DNA of 64,000 bases, from positions 248,001 through 312,000 of the forward strand of contig NZ_LVEJ01000001.1 of assembly GCF_001648775.1 (NCBI RefSeq), in the 5' to 3' direction. A program made the position numbers and the translations under genes. Shown one piece after another: positions 1 through 12,982 of the stretch. The notes under the pieces are model-generated. The model made no database searches, was not told where the DNA came from, and was given only the letters and a program-made list of their open reading frames with translations. The stretch comes from Pseudomonas fluorescens (GTDB lineage: Bacteria > Pseudomonadota > Gammaproteobacteria > Pseudomonadales > Pseudomonadaceae). Positions within the stretch are counted from its first letter, which is position 1; each line of letters starts with the position of its first letter.

Positions 1-522
1 CTGGTGGCCGAGGGCATCGTTGGCGTGGCGGAAGTTGTCGAGATCGAGATGCCCGAGGGCCAGGCCGCGCCCGTCGTTTTCCGCGAGGCGCGCCGTGAGC
101 AAGGTCTGGAAACCCTGACGATTGGCGATGCCGGTCAGCGGATCCTGTTCGGCGAGGCGTTGCAGGGTGTTTTCGAGAACGCCGCGTTCGCGCACATGGC
201 GCAGGCAGCGGCGCAGCATGCCGGCGTCGAGGGCATCGAACACCAGCCAGTCACTGACGCCAACCGGCGCAGTGTCCGGTTCGTGTTCCAGCAGCAACAC
301 CGTCGGCAGGCTGCAACGGCCCGGAGCCGGCTGCAAAGCAGGAATGGTCAACAACACCGCGTGGCGGTTGTCTTCGAACAAACTGCTGACCGACTCCCAG
401 CTCGGCGCGCTGATCAGCACTGCCGCGCTGCCCATTGGAGCCAGACACTCGCGCAATAACGCTGTCCACGCTGGCTCTTCGGCCAGTAGCAGCAAACGCA
501 AGGGTTCGACAGGCGTAGACAA
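1..522 (-). CDS. GGDEF-domain protein, N-terminal part (cut by window start)
   Basis: Reads leftward out of the window. About 174 residues are visible. The first ~120 residues look like a degenerate receiver-type region (hydrophobic strand LRLLLLAEEP near the start). They are followed by DPLTGIANRQGF and, further on, LDLDNFRHANDALGH, which is the opening of a diguanylate cyclase (GGDEF) domain. The start is taken as TTG at 522, because an in-frame stop lies just upstream and GGGAG sits 5 bases before it. GGDEF domains make cyclic di-GMP; in related Pseudomonas the gene beside rep encodes a GGDEF-EAL protein, so an EAL domain may lie outside the window. Activity cannot be judged because the GGDEF motif itself is not visible. 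Confidence 0.85.
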   Translation of the reverse strand, partial: MSTPVEPLRLLLLAEEPAWTALLRECLAPMGSAAVLISAPSWESVSSLFEDNRHAVLLTIPALQPAPGRCSLPTVLLLEHEPDTAPVGVSDWLVFDALDAGMLRRCLRHVRERGVLENTLQRLAEQDPLTGIANRQGFQTLLTARLAENDGRGLALGHLDLDNFRHANDALGHQ

Positions 523-785
523 GCTAGCTCCCTAGACTCTGCAATGATGTGGGCGGGGGCATTATGCCGTTGCGACGACCAATGACCAAATGACAACGGT
601 TATCAAAACGTTATTTTGTGTCACGAATGAGTACATTAGCCGCAAAATCACCGCGCATCCTCCGCGAAAGTAACAAAACCGGCAAATTTGAATCGCGCGG
701 TACGTCACAAGTCGGAGAGAGCAGCACAATTCTCTGAGCCTGTTAAAATGCCGGCCCATTTCGTCAACGACTCCCGAATTTTCGT

Positions 786-3427
<2,642 letters not shown>

Positions 3428-3456
3428 CCGCTGAAAGCCGCAAGCTCACCGCAATA

Positions 3457-3549
3457 CCTGTGGGAGCGAGCTTGCTCGCGAAGGTGTCAGATCAGTCCCC
3501 TCTTCAGTGACTGACTAACCGCTTTCGCGAGCAAGCTCGCTCCCACAGG
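3457..3549. repeat. REPIN 1 (paired inverted REP), TT flavour
   Basis: Two inverted copies of the Pseudomonas REP unit (TGTGGGAGCGAGCTTGCTCG and its complement) separated by about 40 bases. Both arms carry TT in the GAGCTTGCTCG core. The element lies between the convergent ends of xpt and the acetyl-CoA hydrolase gene, where it could also form a large hairpin. Confidence 0.95.
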
Positions 3550-3564
3550 TTTTTTTGTCGTTTG

Positions 3565-5487
<1,923 letters not shown>

Positions 5488-5566
5488 CTGAAGCCTCCTG
5501 CCCGTTCCGTGAATAGGGGTAGACCGAGCTTGCCTTGAGTTTGCTGCAATGAACAGAGTCAGATTT

Positions 5567-5742
5567 CCCTCACCCTAGCCCTCTCCCAGAGGTAGAGGGG
5601 ACTGATTGGGGGATATTGGGGAGGTACGCCGACGTGAAATAGCTTTGCTGAATCCATAATCGCTAAGGTCTTTCAGGTCGATGTCGGACGCCAGACACCT
5701 CGATCGGCCCCCTCTCCCTCTGGGAGAGGGCTGGGGTGAGGG
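5567..5742. repeat. Long inverted repeat in the cycB / CoA-hydrolase gap
   Basis: Two 26-base arms (5567-5592 and 5717-5742) are inverted copies with a single mismatch (ACCCTAGCC against GGCTGGGGT). They enclose about 124 bases. The arms begin CCCTCACCC and contain CTCTCCC. This family is distinct from the REPINs. Together with a terminator it fills the 323-base stretch between the two leftward genes, where no coding sequence was found. Confidence 0.85.
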
Positions 5743-5767
5743 TGAGGGGCTCTTGAATCGCAGGCAC

Positions 5768-5797
5768 AAAAAAACCGTCCGAAGACGGTTTTTTTCA
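5768..5797. terminator. Rho-independent terminator downstream of cycB
   Basis: Stem ACCGTC/GACGGT with a short GAA-type loop, flanked by A-run and T-run, 14 bases beyond the leftward cytochrome stop. The A and T tracts allow it to work in both directions. Confidence 0.85.
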
Positions 5798-5810
5798 TCA
5801 GAAGCGCGGC

Positions 5811-6239
5811 TTATTTCAGGCCGGACATCTTCTGGATTGCGCCCTTCAACTCGTCATCCGAGCAATCGGCGCAGGTGCCTTTTGGCGGCATCGCGTTCAG
5901 GCCGGTAATGGCTTTGGCCAACAGCCCGTCGAGGCCGCCCTGATGATCGGCGCGGTCTTTCCAGGCGCCGGCATCACCAATTTTCGGCGCGCCCAACAGG
6001 CCAGTACCGTGGCAAGCGTTGCAATGTTTGGCAATCACTTCATCCGGAGTCTTCGCACCGCCACCGCCGCCGGCAGTCGCAGCCACTTCCATCCCCTTGC
6101 ATTCCTGCCCTTGAACACACACCTGGCCGACGGGCTCGAGGCGTTTGGCAATGTCGTCATTCGTCGCAGCTTGAGCGCTGACAGCCCAGAGGGCCAATAC
6201 GGTTGCTGGTGCAGCCAGCATTTTCATAATTAGATTCAC
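5811..6239 (-). CDS. cycB: Cytochrome c5 family protein
   Basis: 142 residues with a signal peptide (MKMLAAPATVLALWAVSAQA region) for periplasmic export. The haem attachment motif CNACH is at residues 73-77. A Met in LNAMPPKG is the likely distal ligand, and CADC near the C terminus matches the c5 disulfide pair. GTG at 6239 has GAGG 8 bases upstream; ATG at 6227 is an alternative start giving 138 residues. The protein is a small periplasmic electron carrier. A glycine run (GGGGG, ~57-61) separates the N-terminal region from the haem domain. Confidence 0.92.
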   Translation of the reverse strand: MNLIMKMLAAPATVLALWAVSAQAATNDDIAKRLEPVGQVCVQGQECKGMEVAATAGGGGGAKTPDEVIAKHCNACHGTGLLGAPKIGDAGAWKDRADHQGGLDGLLAKAITGLNAMPPKGTCADCSDDELKGAIQKMSGLK

Positions 6240-6409
6240 GCGTTCACCCTCAATGGTGGCTATTCACGCCTGCGGCCACGGTTCGCAGGCGGGCGCAAGT
6301 ATAGCGGGTAGCCCGCCACACTGAAACAACCCCATGATTGAAGGGGTCTTGTTGCGCATCGGTAAAACAGCTTGGGTGCCTTGGCCGTAATGGCCTGGCG
6401 CCTCTTGGT

Positions 6410-6958
6410 TTAAAAGTTTGCCGGCGTGGCTGCGCTGATTAGTCGCGCAGGCAAGTCGAACGGATTACGGAAACGATGCGGCTTGGTACTTTCAAAGTAG
6501 TAGCTGTCACCGGCTTCGAGAATAAAAGTTTCCAGACCCACCACCAGTTCCAGTCGACCTTCCACCAGAATCCCGGTTTCCTCGCCTTCATGGGTGAGCA
6601 TTTCTTCGCCGGTATCGGCGCCCGGCGGGTAGATTTCGTTGAGAAAGGCGATGGCGCGGCTGGGGTGCGCACGGCCGACCAGTTTCATGGTCACGGCGCC
6701 GTCGGAAATGTCGATCAGCTCGTTGGCCTTGTAGACGATCTGGGTCGGGATTTCCTGCAGGATTTCTTCGGAAAAGAACTCGACCATGGACATGGGGATG
6801 CCGCCAAGAACCTTCCTCAGCGAACTGATCGAAGGGCTGACGCTGTTCTTTTCGATCATCGAAATGGTGCTGTTGGTGACGCCCGCGCGTTTGGCGAGTT
6901 CACGCTGGGAAAGCCCTTTGAGCTTGCGGATCGATTGCAGTCGTTCACCGACGTCCAA
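6410..6958 (-). CDS. pauR: XRE-cupin transcriptional regulator, PauR-like
   Basis: 182 residues. The N-terminal helix-turn-helix (about 5-60, LSQRELAKRAGVTNSTISMIE) is followed by a C-terminal cupin domain (about 105-180, EGEETGILVEGRLELVVG). The start is TTG at 6958, with GGAGG 8 bases upstream. The domain layout and the position beside cycB and dadX match P. aeruginosa PauR, the repressor of gamma-glutamyl polyamine catabolism genes. Target genes in this window could be the PauB-like oxidoreductase and the KauB/PauC aldehyde dehydrogenase (inference). It lies 88 bases after dadX on the same strand. Confidence 0.85.
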   Translation of the reverse strand: MDVGERLQSIRKLKGLSQRELAKRAGVTNSTISMIEKNSVSPSISSLRKVLGGIPMSMVEFFSEEILQEIPTQIVYKANELIDISDGAVTMKLVGRAHPSRAIAFLNEIYPPGADTGEEMLTHEGEETGILVEGRLELVVGLETFILEAGDSYYFESTKPHRFRNPFDLPARLISAATPANF

Positions 6959-7046
6959 GGCGGGAGCCTCCTGATGTTGTAAGAATATTGAGCGTTATCA
7001 TGGCGACAGCGTTCAGTATTTACAACACTTGGCCCCCGCAGCGGCG

Positions 7047-8120
7047 TCAACCCTCGGAATAGAGCCTTGGCACCCGACGCAGGTTGCAGAAGATCTGGTA
7101 CGGGATGGTGTCGGCCCACTGCGCCACTTCGCTGGCGAGGATGTTTTTGCCCCACAGTTCGACGATCGAACCGAGGTCGGCTTCCGGCACGTCGGTGAGA
7201 TCGATGCAAAGCATGTCCATCGACACACGACCGAGAATGCGACTGCGTTTACCCGCCACCAACACCGGCGTACCGGTCGGCGCCTGACGCGGGTAGCCGT
7301 CGGCATACCCCATGGCGACCACGCCGATGCGCATCGGCTTGTCGGTGATGAATTTGGCGCCGTAACCCACTGGCTCACCGGCGGGCAGCTCACGTACGCA
7401 GATGACTTTCGATTCCAGGGTCATCACCGGTTGCAAACGATCGGCAACGGCGTTGGCTTCTTCGAACGGTGTCGCACCGTAGAGCATGATGCCCGGGCGC
7501 ACCCAATCACTATGAATCTGTGGCCAGCCAAGTACGGCAGGCGAGTTACGCAGGCTGACTTCCGCCGCCAAACCCTGACGCGCCGCTTCAAACACCGCGA
7601 CTTGCTCGGTGCTGCTCTGCGCGTGCAGCTCATCGGCGCGGGCGAAGTGGCTCATCAACACAATTTTCGCCACTTTGCCGCTCGCCAGCAGGCGCTGATA
7701 AGCCGCCGGATAATCCTTTGGATGCAGACCCACGCGGTGCATGCCCGAATCGAGCTTCAGCCACACCGTGATCGGTTTGCTCAGTGCCGCCTGCTCGATC
7801 GCTTCGAGCTGCCACAGCGAGTGCACCACGGTCCAGAAATCGTGCTCGACGATCAGCGCAAGCTCATCGGCTTCGAAGATGCCTTCGAGCAACAATACCG
7901 GGGCCTTGATGCCGGCCGCGCGCAACTCCAAAGCCTCCTCGATGCAGGCGACGGCAAATCCGTCGGCCTCGGCTTCCAGCGCCTGGGCGCAGCGCACCGC
8001 GCCATGTCCGTACGCATCGGCCTTGATCACCGCAAGCGCCTTGGCGCCGGTGACTTCGCGGGCAATTCGGTAGTTGTGGCGCAGGGCTTCTAGGTCGATC
8101 AGGGCACGGGCAGGACGCAT
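7047..8120 (-). CDS. dadX: Alanine racemase (catabolic type)
   Basis: 357 residues. The PLP-binding lysine is K33 in [11 protein letters not shown], and the tyrosine in VGYGAKF (~residue 254) corresponds to the second catalytic base. It interconverts L- and D-alanine. Clustering with dadA indicates the catabolic DadX role, in which L-alanine is racemised so DadA can oxidise D-alanine. It lies 94 bases downstream of ridA in the same direction, and is probably co-transcribed. Confidence 0.95.
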   Translation of the reverse strand: MRPARALIDLEALRHNYRIAREVTGAKALAVIKADAYGHGAVRCAQALEAEADGFAVACIEEALELRAAGIKAPVLLLEGIFEADELALIVEHDFWTVVHSLWQLEAIEQAALSKPITVWLKLDSGMHRVGLHPKDYPAAYQRLLASGKVAKIVLMSHFARADELHAQSSTEQVAVFEAARQGLAAEVSLRNSPAVLGWPQIHSDWVRPGIMLYGATPFEEANAVADRLQPVMTLESKVICVRELPAGEPVGYGAKFITDKPMRIGVVAMGYADGYPRQAPTGTPVLVAGKRSRILGRVSMDMLCIDLTDVPEADLGSIVELWGKNILASEVAQWADTIPYQIFCNLRRVPRLYSEG

Positions 8121-8214
8121 GGCGGCAGACTTCTAGGCGGTCATGGGAAGAAAAACCGGCGCCGACTGACGACGTGAACCGCCAACAGCGCCGGGAGAGG
8201 GATCTTTACAACGG

Positions 8215-8568
8215 TTACGGCAGCGCGGCGACGATAGAGATTTCTACCAGAATGCTCGGCTTGGCCATTTTCGCTTCGACGGTGGCACGGGCCGGGGCAG
8301 TGCCTTTTGGCAGCCACTGGTCCCACACCGAGTTCATCCCGGCAAAATGCGCTTCGATGTCGTTCAGGTAGATCGTCGCCGACAGCAAATGCTGTTTGTC
8401 GGTGCCGGCCAGATCAAGCAAACGCTCGATATTGGCCAGTACGTCACGGGTCTGCTGTTCAATCCCGGCGTCGAAGTCGTCGCCGACCTGCCCGGCCAGA
8501 TACACGGTGCCGTTGTGGCTGACGATCTGACTCATGCGCTCATTGGTGAGCTGGCGCTGGATTGACAT
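8215..8568 (-). CDS. RidA family protein in the dad operon
   Basis: 117 residues starting [16 protein letters not shown]. An upstream in-frame ATG (8625) is rejected because AGGAG lies 10 bases before 8568 and the family begins here. [10 protein letters not shown] carries the arginine that binds the substrate carboxylate in Rid proteins. Rid proteins hydrolyse reactive imines/enamines, and DadA makes an imine from D-alanine, so the partner is clear by context. It overlaps the dadA 3' end by 29 bases, which suggests translational coupling. Confidence 0.93.
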   Translation of the reverse strand: MSIQRQLTNERMSQIVSHNGTVYLAGQVGDDFDAGIEQQTRDVLANIERLLDLAGTDKQHLLSATIYLNDIEAHFAGMNSVWDQWLPKGTAPARATVEAKMAKPSILVEISIVAALP

Positions 8569-9844
8569 GTTTTGCGGACTCCTGGGTTTTGTTGCCATAA
8601 CGGGAAATATCGAGGCCTTCGGCACTGATCTGCGGCTTTTTCTTCGCCATCAGGTCTGCCAGCAAGCGACCGGAACCGCACGCCATGGTCCAACCGAGCG
8701 TGCCGTGACCGGTATTGAGGAACAGGTTCTTGAACGGCGTGGCGCCAACAATCGGTGTACCGTCCGGGGTGGTCGGACGCAGACCGGTCCAGAAACTCGC
8801 CTCGGCCAGATTACCGCCCTGAGGATAAAGGTCGTTGACGATCATCTCCAGGGTTTCGCGGCGACGCGGGTTCAGCGACAGGTCAAAACCGGCGATTTCG
8901 GCCATGCCGCCGACGCGGATGCGGTTGTCGAAACGGGTGATCGCGACCTTGTAGGTCTCGTCGAGAATAGTCGAAGTCGGGGCCATCGCCGGGTTGGTGA
9001 TCGGCACGGTCAGCGAGTAACCCTTGAGCGGATACACCGGGGCTTTGATGCCCAGCGGCTTGAGCAGTTGCGGCGAGTAACTGCCGAGTGCCAGCACGTA
9101 GCGGTCGGCGGTTTCCAGCTTGCCGTCGATCCACACACCGTTGATGCGATCACCGGCGTAGTCGAGCTTCTGGATGTCCTGGCCGAAGCGGAATTCGACA
9201 CCGAGTTTCACCGCCATTTCGGCGAGACGCGTGGTGAACATCTGGCAGTCGCCGGTCTGATCGTTCGGCAGGCGCAGGGCACCGGCGAGGATGTCAGTCA
9301 CACCCGCCAAGGCTGGCTCGACGCGGGCAATGCCGGCGCGGTCGAGGACTTCAAACGGCACGCCGGATTCTTTCAGCACGGCGATGTCTTTGGCGGCGCC
9401 ATCGAGCTGCGCCTGAGTGCGGAACAATTGAGTGGTGCCGAGGCTGCGGCCTTCGTAGGCGATGCCGGTTTCGGCGCGCAATTCGTCGAGGCAATCGCGG
9501 CTGTACTCGGACAGGCGGACCATGCGCTCTTTGTTCACCGCGTAACGGTTGGCGGTGCAGTTGCGCAGCATCTGCGCCATCCACAGGTACTGGTCGATGT
9601 CGGCGGTGGCCTTGATCGCGAGAGGGGCGTGGCGTTGCAGCAGCCATTTGATCGCCTTCAGCGGCACGCCCGGCGCGGCCCACGGCGAGGCGTAGCCCGG
9701 CGAGACCTGGCCGGCGTTGGCGAAGCTGGTCTCCATGGCCGCAGCCGGCTGCCGGTCGACCACCACCACTTCAAACCCGGCACGGGCCAGATAGTAAGCA
9801 CTGGCGGTACCGATGACGCCGCTACCCAAGACCATTACGCGCAT
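8540..9844 (-). CDS. dadA: D-amino acid dehydrogenase small subunit
   Basis: 434 residues from [19 protein letters not shown] (E. coli DadA is 432). The FAD-binding GxGxxG is at residues 7-12, and the conserved C-terminal block [17 protein letters not shown] is present. GAGGG lies 8 bases before the ATG. It oxidises D-alanine to pyruvate and ammonia at the membrane, feeding electrons to the respiratory chain. It is first gene of dadA-ridA-dadX and is divergent from dadR. Confidence 0.97.
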   Translation of the reverse strand: MRVMVLGSGVIGTASAYYLARAGFEVVVVDRQPAAAMETSFANAGQVSPGYASPWAAPGVPLKAIKWLLQRHAPLAIKATADIDQYLWMAQMLRNCTANRYAVNKERMVRLSEYSRDCLDELRAETGIAYEGRSLGTTQLFRTQAQLDGAAKDIAVLKESGVPFEVLDRAGIARVEPALAGVTDILAGALRLPNDQTGDCQMFTTRLAEMAVKLGVEFRFGQDIQKLDYAGDRINGVWIDGKLETADRYVLALGSYSPQLLKPLGIKAPVYPLKGYSLTVPITNPAMAPTSTILDETYKVAITRFDNRIRVGGMAEIAGFDLSLNPRRRETLEMIVNDLYPQGGNLAEASFWTGLRPTTPDGTPIVGATPFKNLFLNTGHGTLGWTMACGSGRLLADLMAKKKPQISAEGLDISRYGNKTQESAKHVNPAPAHQ

Positions 9845-10000
9845 TTTTGTATCCCTCATCGCGGCAGGGCCGCGTACGTCTGTTGTTAGAGCAATGATGC
9901 GCGCAGTGTAAAAAAGAAATGCCAGTGCTTTTCACTATATAAGCGCCTATATTTGGCGACAATTCTCGGCAAAAACCCCTTTCACAGAGGCGCATCCCCT
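9845..10000. promoter_or_regulatory. Divergent dadA/dadR control region
   Basis: 156 bases between two divergent start codons, with an AT-rich core (TATATAAGCGCCTATATT at about 9936-9953) unlike the G+C-rich surroundings. In Pseudomonas the Lrp-type DadR activates dadAX in response to L-alanine, so its sites should lie here. Individual operators were not resolved. Confidence 0.5.
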
Positions 10001-10489
10001 ATGCGTACCAACACTCAGACCAAACGTGAGCTGGACAAGATCGACCGCAACATCTTGCGGATTCTGCAGGCGGACGGGCGGATTTCCTTTACCGAACTCG
10101 GCGAGAAGGTCGGGCTGTCGACCACACCATGCACCGAGCGGGTACGGCGTCTGGAGCGCGAAGGGATCATCATGGGCTACAACGCCCGGCTGAATCCGCA
10201 GCACTTGAAGGGTAGCTTGCTGGTGTTTGTCGAGATCAGCCTCGACTACAAATCCGGCGACACTTTCGAAGAGTTCCGACGCGCGGTGCTGAAATTGCCG
10301 CACGTGCTGGAGTGTCATCTGGTGTCAGGGGATTTCGACTATCTGGTGAAGGCGCGGATTTCCGAGATGGCCTCGTACCGCAAGTTACTGGGCGACATTC
10401 TGTTGAAGCTGCCGCATGTGCGGGAGTCGAAGAGTTATATCGTCATGGAAGAGGTGAAAGAGAGCCTGAGCTTACCTATTCCGGATTGA
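10001..10489 (+). CDS. dadR: Lrp/AsnC-family regulator of the dad operon
   Basis: 162 residues from MRTNTQTKRELDKIDRNIL. The N-terminal helix-turn-helix (about 10-60, FTELGEKVGLSTTPCTERVRRL) is followed by the AsnC effector domain (70-150, HVLECHLVSGDFDYLVK). This matches the Lrp homologue DadR/BkdR-type proteins, and its divergent position from dadA identifies it as DadR. AGAGG lies about 10 bases before the start. Confidence 0.92.
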   Translation: MRTNTQTKRELDKIDRNILRILQADGRISFTELGEKVGLSTTPCTERVRRLEREGIIMGYNARLNPQHLKGSLLVFVEISLDYKSGDTFEEFRRAVLKLPHVLECHLVSGDFDYLVKARISEMASYRKLLGDILLKLPHVRESKSYIVMEEVKESLSLPIPD

Positions 10490-10506
10490 AGATCGGTGGC
10501 GCTCCA

Positions 10507-10571
10507 TTCGCGAGCAGGCTCGCTCCCACAGGGGAATGCATTCCAAATGTGGGAGCGAGCCTGCTCGCGAA
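10507..10571. repeat. REPIN 2, CC flavour, opposite orientation
   Basis: Paired REP units with TTCGCGAGC at the outer ends and TCCCACA/TGTGGGA inside, the reverse of REPIN 1. Both arms carry CC in the GAGCCTGCTCG core. It lies between the convergent ends of dadR and the YkgJ-type gene. Confidence 0.95.
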
Positions 10572-10599
10572 AGCGTCGACTCGGTTCCGAGTGAACGCG

Positions 10600-10953
10600 T
10601 TAAACCAACACCTGCCGATTCGCCGCCATGTACTCGAAAATCTGCTTCTCCACCCGCGGATGAATCAGCTCCACCGGTCGTCGCTCATTCGGGCAAGGCA
10701 AGGTTTTGGTCGTGCCGAACAGCCGGCAAATCAGCGGCCGCTCTTCATACACCGTGCAACCATTCGGCCCCAGGTGCACACAGTTCAACTCTTCCATCGC
10801 CGCATCCTGTTCGGCGCGGGTCTTGCGCGGCAAGCGGGCCATTTCTTCCGGCGAAGTGGTCACCGGACCGCAGCAATCGTGGCAGCCGGGCACGCACTCG
10901 AACGAGGGAATCTGCTGGCGCAGGGCGCGGATTTTCTGGCTGTTGCAGCTCAT
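10600..10953 (-). CDS. YkgJ-family cysteine-cluster protein
   Basis: 117 residues starting MSCNSQKIRALRQQ. The cysteine cluster CVPGCHDCC is followed by further cysteines (LNCVHLGPNGC, ERPLICRLFG), as in the YkgJ/Fe-S-or-zinc cysteine cluster family. The metal and function are unknown. An upstream in-frame extension reaching 11121 overlaps the start region of the divergent oxidoreductase and is rejected. Confidence 0.88.
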   Translation of the reverse strand: MSCNSQKIRALRQQIPSFECVPGCHDCCGPVTTSPEEMARLPRKTRAEQDAAMEELNCVHLGPNGCTVYEERPLICRLFGTTKTLPCPNERRPVELIHPRVEKQIFEYMAANRQVLV

Positions 10954-11101
10954 TGCAGCGGTGACCGAGATGAAATAGGCGGCAATTGTGCCGCAAAAGC
11001 CGCGATCCAGACACCGCCGGCCGACCAGTGTTGCCCGCGTTCGGGCGTGCGGCTTATGCTCCGTCAAATTTTTTCGACACCCACGCCTCAGGATGACGCC
11101 C

Positions 11102-12412
11102 ATGACCGCCCGCGCCGACACCTTCGCGAGCCAACCCCACGTTGCCTCTTACTACGCCGCCAGCAGCCTGCCGCAGCCGGATCACCCTGCGCTGCAAGGT
11201 GAAGTGGTGGCCGATGTGTGCGTGGTTGGCGGCGGCTTTTCCGGGTTGAACACCGCACTGGAACTGGCCGAACGCGGGCTCAGCGTAGTGTTGCTGGAAG
11301 CGCACAAGATCGGTTGGGGCGCCAGCGGTCGCAACGGCGGACAACTGATTCGCGGCGTCGGTCACGGCCTCGATCAGTTCGCCAACGTCGTCGGAGCCGA
11401 CGGCGTGCGCGAGATGAAACTCATGGGCCTCGAGGCGGTGGAAATCGTTCGCCAGCGCGTCGAGCGTTTTCAGATTGCCTGCGACCTGACCTGGGGCTAC
11501 TGCGACCTCGCCAACAAGCCCGCCGACCTTGAAGGTTTTGCCGAAGACGCCGAGGAACTGCGCGGTCTCGGTTATCGCTACGAAACACGTCTGTTGCAAG
11601 CCAGCGAAATGCACACGGTGGTCGGTTCCACGCGTTATGTCGGCGGCTTGATCGACATGGGTTCCGGGCATCTGCATCCGCTGAACCTGGCCTTGGGCGA
11701 AGCGGCAGCGGCGCAGCAGTTGGGCGTAAAACTGTTCGAACATTGCGCAGTGACGCGTATCGATTACGGCCCTGAAGTGAAGGTGCACACGGCGCAAGGC
11801 TCGGTCCGCGCGAAGACCCTGGTGCTCGGCTGCAATGCCTATCTCAATGGCCTGAATCCGCAACTCAGCGGCAAAGTCCTGCCCGCCGGCAGCTACATCA
11901 TCGCCACCGAGCCGTTGAGCGAAAAACAGGCGCACAACCTGCTGCCGCAGAACATGGCGGTCTGTGATCAGCGAGTGGCGCTGGATTACTACCGACTCTC
12001 GGCGGATCGGCGTTTGTTGTTCGGCGGTGCCTGCCATTACTCGGGACGGGATCCAAAAGACATCGCCGCGTATATGCAGCCGAAGATGCTCGAGGTCTTC
12101 CCGCAACTGGCTGGCGTGAAGATCGACTTTCAATGGGGCGGCATGATCGGCATCGGTGCCAACCGTTTGCCGCAGATCGGTCGGCTTGCGGAACAGCCGA
12201 ATGTGTATTACGCCCAGGCCTATTCCGGGCACGGGGTGAATGCCACACACTTGGCGGGCAAGTTGCTCGCCGAGGCGATCAGCGGGCAACACAGCGGTGG
12301 TTTTGACCTGTTTGCCAAGGTGCCGCACATCACCTTCCCGGGCGGCAAGCATTTGCGCTCGCCGTTGTTGGCGTTGGGGATGTTGTGGCATCGCCTCAAA
12401 GAGTTGGTCTGA
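11102..12412 (+). CDS. FAD-dependent oxidoreductase, PauB/PuuB-like
   Basis: 436 residues from MTARADTFASQP; AGGA lies 8 bases before this ATG (11093 is a second option). The dinucleotide-binding GGGFSG is at 43-48, followed by IGWGASGRNGGQLIRG, the hallmark of the DadA-like/gamma-glutamylputrescine oxidoreductase (PuuB/PauB) group. The likely role is oxidation of a gamma-glutamyl polyamine to its aldehyde. The PauR-like regulator and KauB-like dehydrogenase in this window support this. Substrate is inferred, not shown. Confidence 0.87.
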   Translation: MTARADTFASQPHVASYYAASSLPQPDHPALQGEVVADVCVVGGGFSGLNTALELAERGLSVVLLEAHKIGWGASGRNGGQLIRGVGHGLDQFANVVGADGVREMKLMGLEAVEIVRQRVERFQIACDLTWGYCDLANKPADLEGFAEDAEELRGLGYRYETRLLQASEMHTVVGSTRYVGGLIDMGSGHLHPLNLALGEAAAAQQLGVKLFEHCAVTRIDYGPEVKVHTAQGSVRAKTLVLGCNAYLNGLNPQLSGKVLPAGSYIIATEPLSEKQAHNLLPQNMAVCDQRVALDYYRLSADRRLLFGGACHYSGRDPKDIAAYMQPKMLEVFPQLAGVKIDFQWGGMIGIGANRLPQIGRLAEQPNVYYAQAYSGHGVNATHLAGKLLAEAISGQHSGGFDLFAKVPHITFPGGKHLRSPLLALGMLWHRLKELV

Positions 12413-12438
12413 TGGTTTTGCAGTGATCCTGAGGCCGC

Positions 12439-12531
12439 TTTCGCGAGCAGGCTCGCTCCCACAAGGGATATGCGGTGGTTTGGAATGTTGTATCCACCGA
12501 AGATCAATGTGGGAGCGAGCCTGCTCGCGAA
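12439..12531. repeat. REPIN 3, CC flavour, opposite orientation
   Basis: Outer ends TTCGCGAGC, inner ends TCCCACA/TGTGGGA, both arms with the CC core. It is located between the convergent PauB-like gene and the small DUF1127 gene. Confidence 0.95.
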
Positions 12532-12556
12532 GGGGCCGGCAAGAACAATACAGATC

Positions 12557-12802
12557 TCAGATCCGCCAGAACGGCTTCAACCCCTCCTCCAGCGCCTGCT
12601 CTCGGGTCAGCCCGATGTCCTTGAGCTGATCCGCCGTCAGCGCCAGCAACGCCCTGCGCGTGTGCAGGCGATGCCACATCAGACCCCAGCGGCTCAGGCC
12701 GGACGGTGCGTTACGCATGATCTCGTTGCGCGCACGATCCTTTTGCCCTGCCGCCAGTTCCTGACTGTGTAACGTCAGCCGCACATCGCTCAAGCCGTTC
12801 AT
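12557..12802 (-). CDS. DUF1127 small protein
   Basis: 81 residues. The C-terminal half (LMWHRLHTRRALLALTADQLKDIGLTREQALEEG, split here only for description) is the DUF1127/YjiS-like segment, a short helical Arg-rich domain ending in a D-I-G-L turn. Function is unresolved; DUF1127 proteins in other bacteria have been linked to RNA binding and stress. It is divergent from the MocR regulator 180 bases away and might be controlled by it. Confidence 0.85.
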   Translation of the reverse strand: MNGLSDVRLTLHSQELAAGQKDRARNEIMRNAPSGLSRWGLMWHRLHTRRALLALTADQLKDIGLTREQALEEGLKPFWRI

Positions 12803-12982
12803 TTTTGTCGCTCCTGTTTACTTGGGTAGCCAGAGATTCCATGATGCGCGGGCGAGCGAAACCATTACAGATTCAAAGCAACTGTATTAACTCCATACAG
12901 ATTTGCCGCTTTGCGGACTGAATTGTCCTTTGTTACTCAATCTGTACTGGTTTATCGAATCACCTGCACCGAGGCAGCGCCC

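Noticed and set aside
8534..9889. 451-codon rightward frame opposite dadA
   Set aside because: Shadow frame; dadA has a clear FAD motif, start and operon context.
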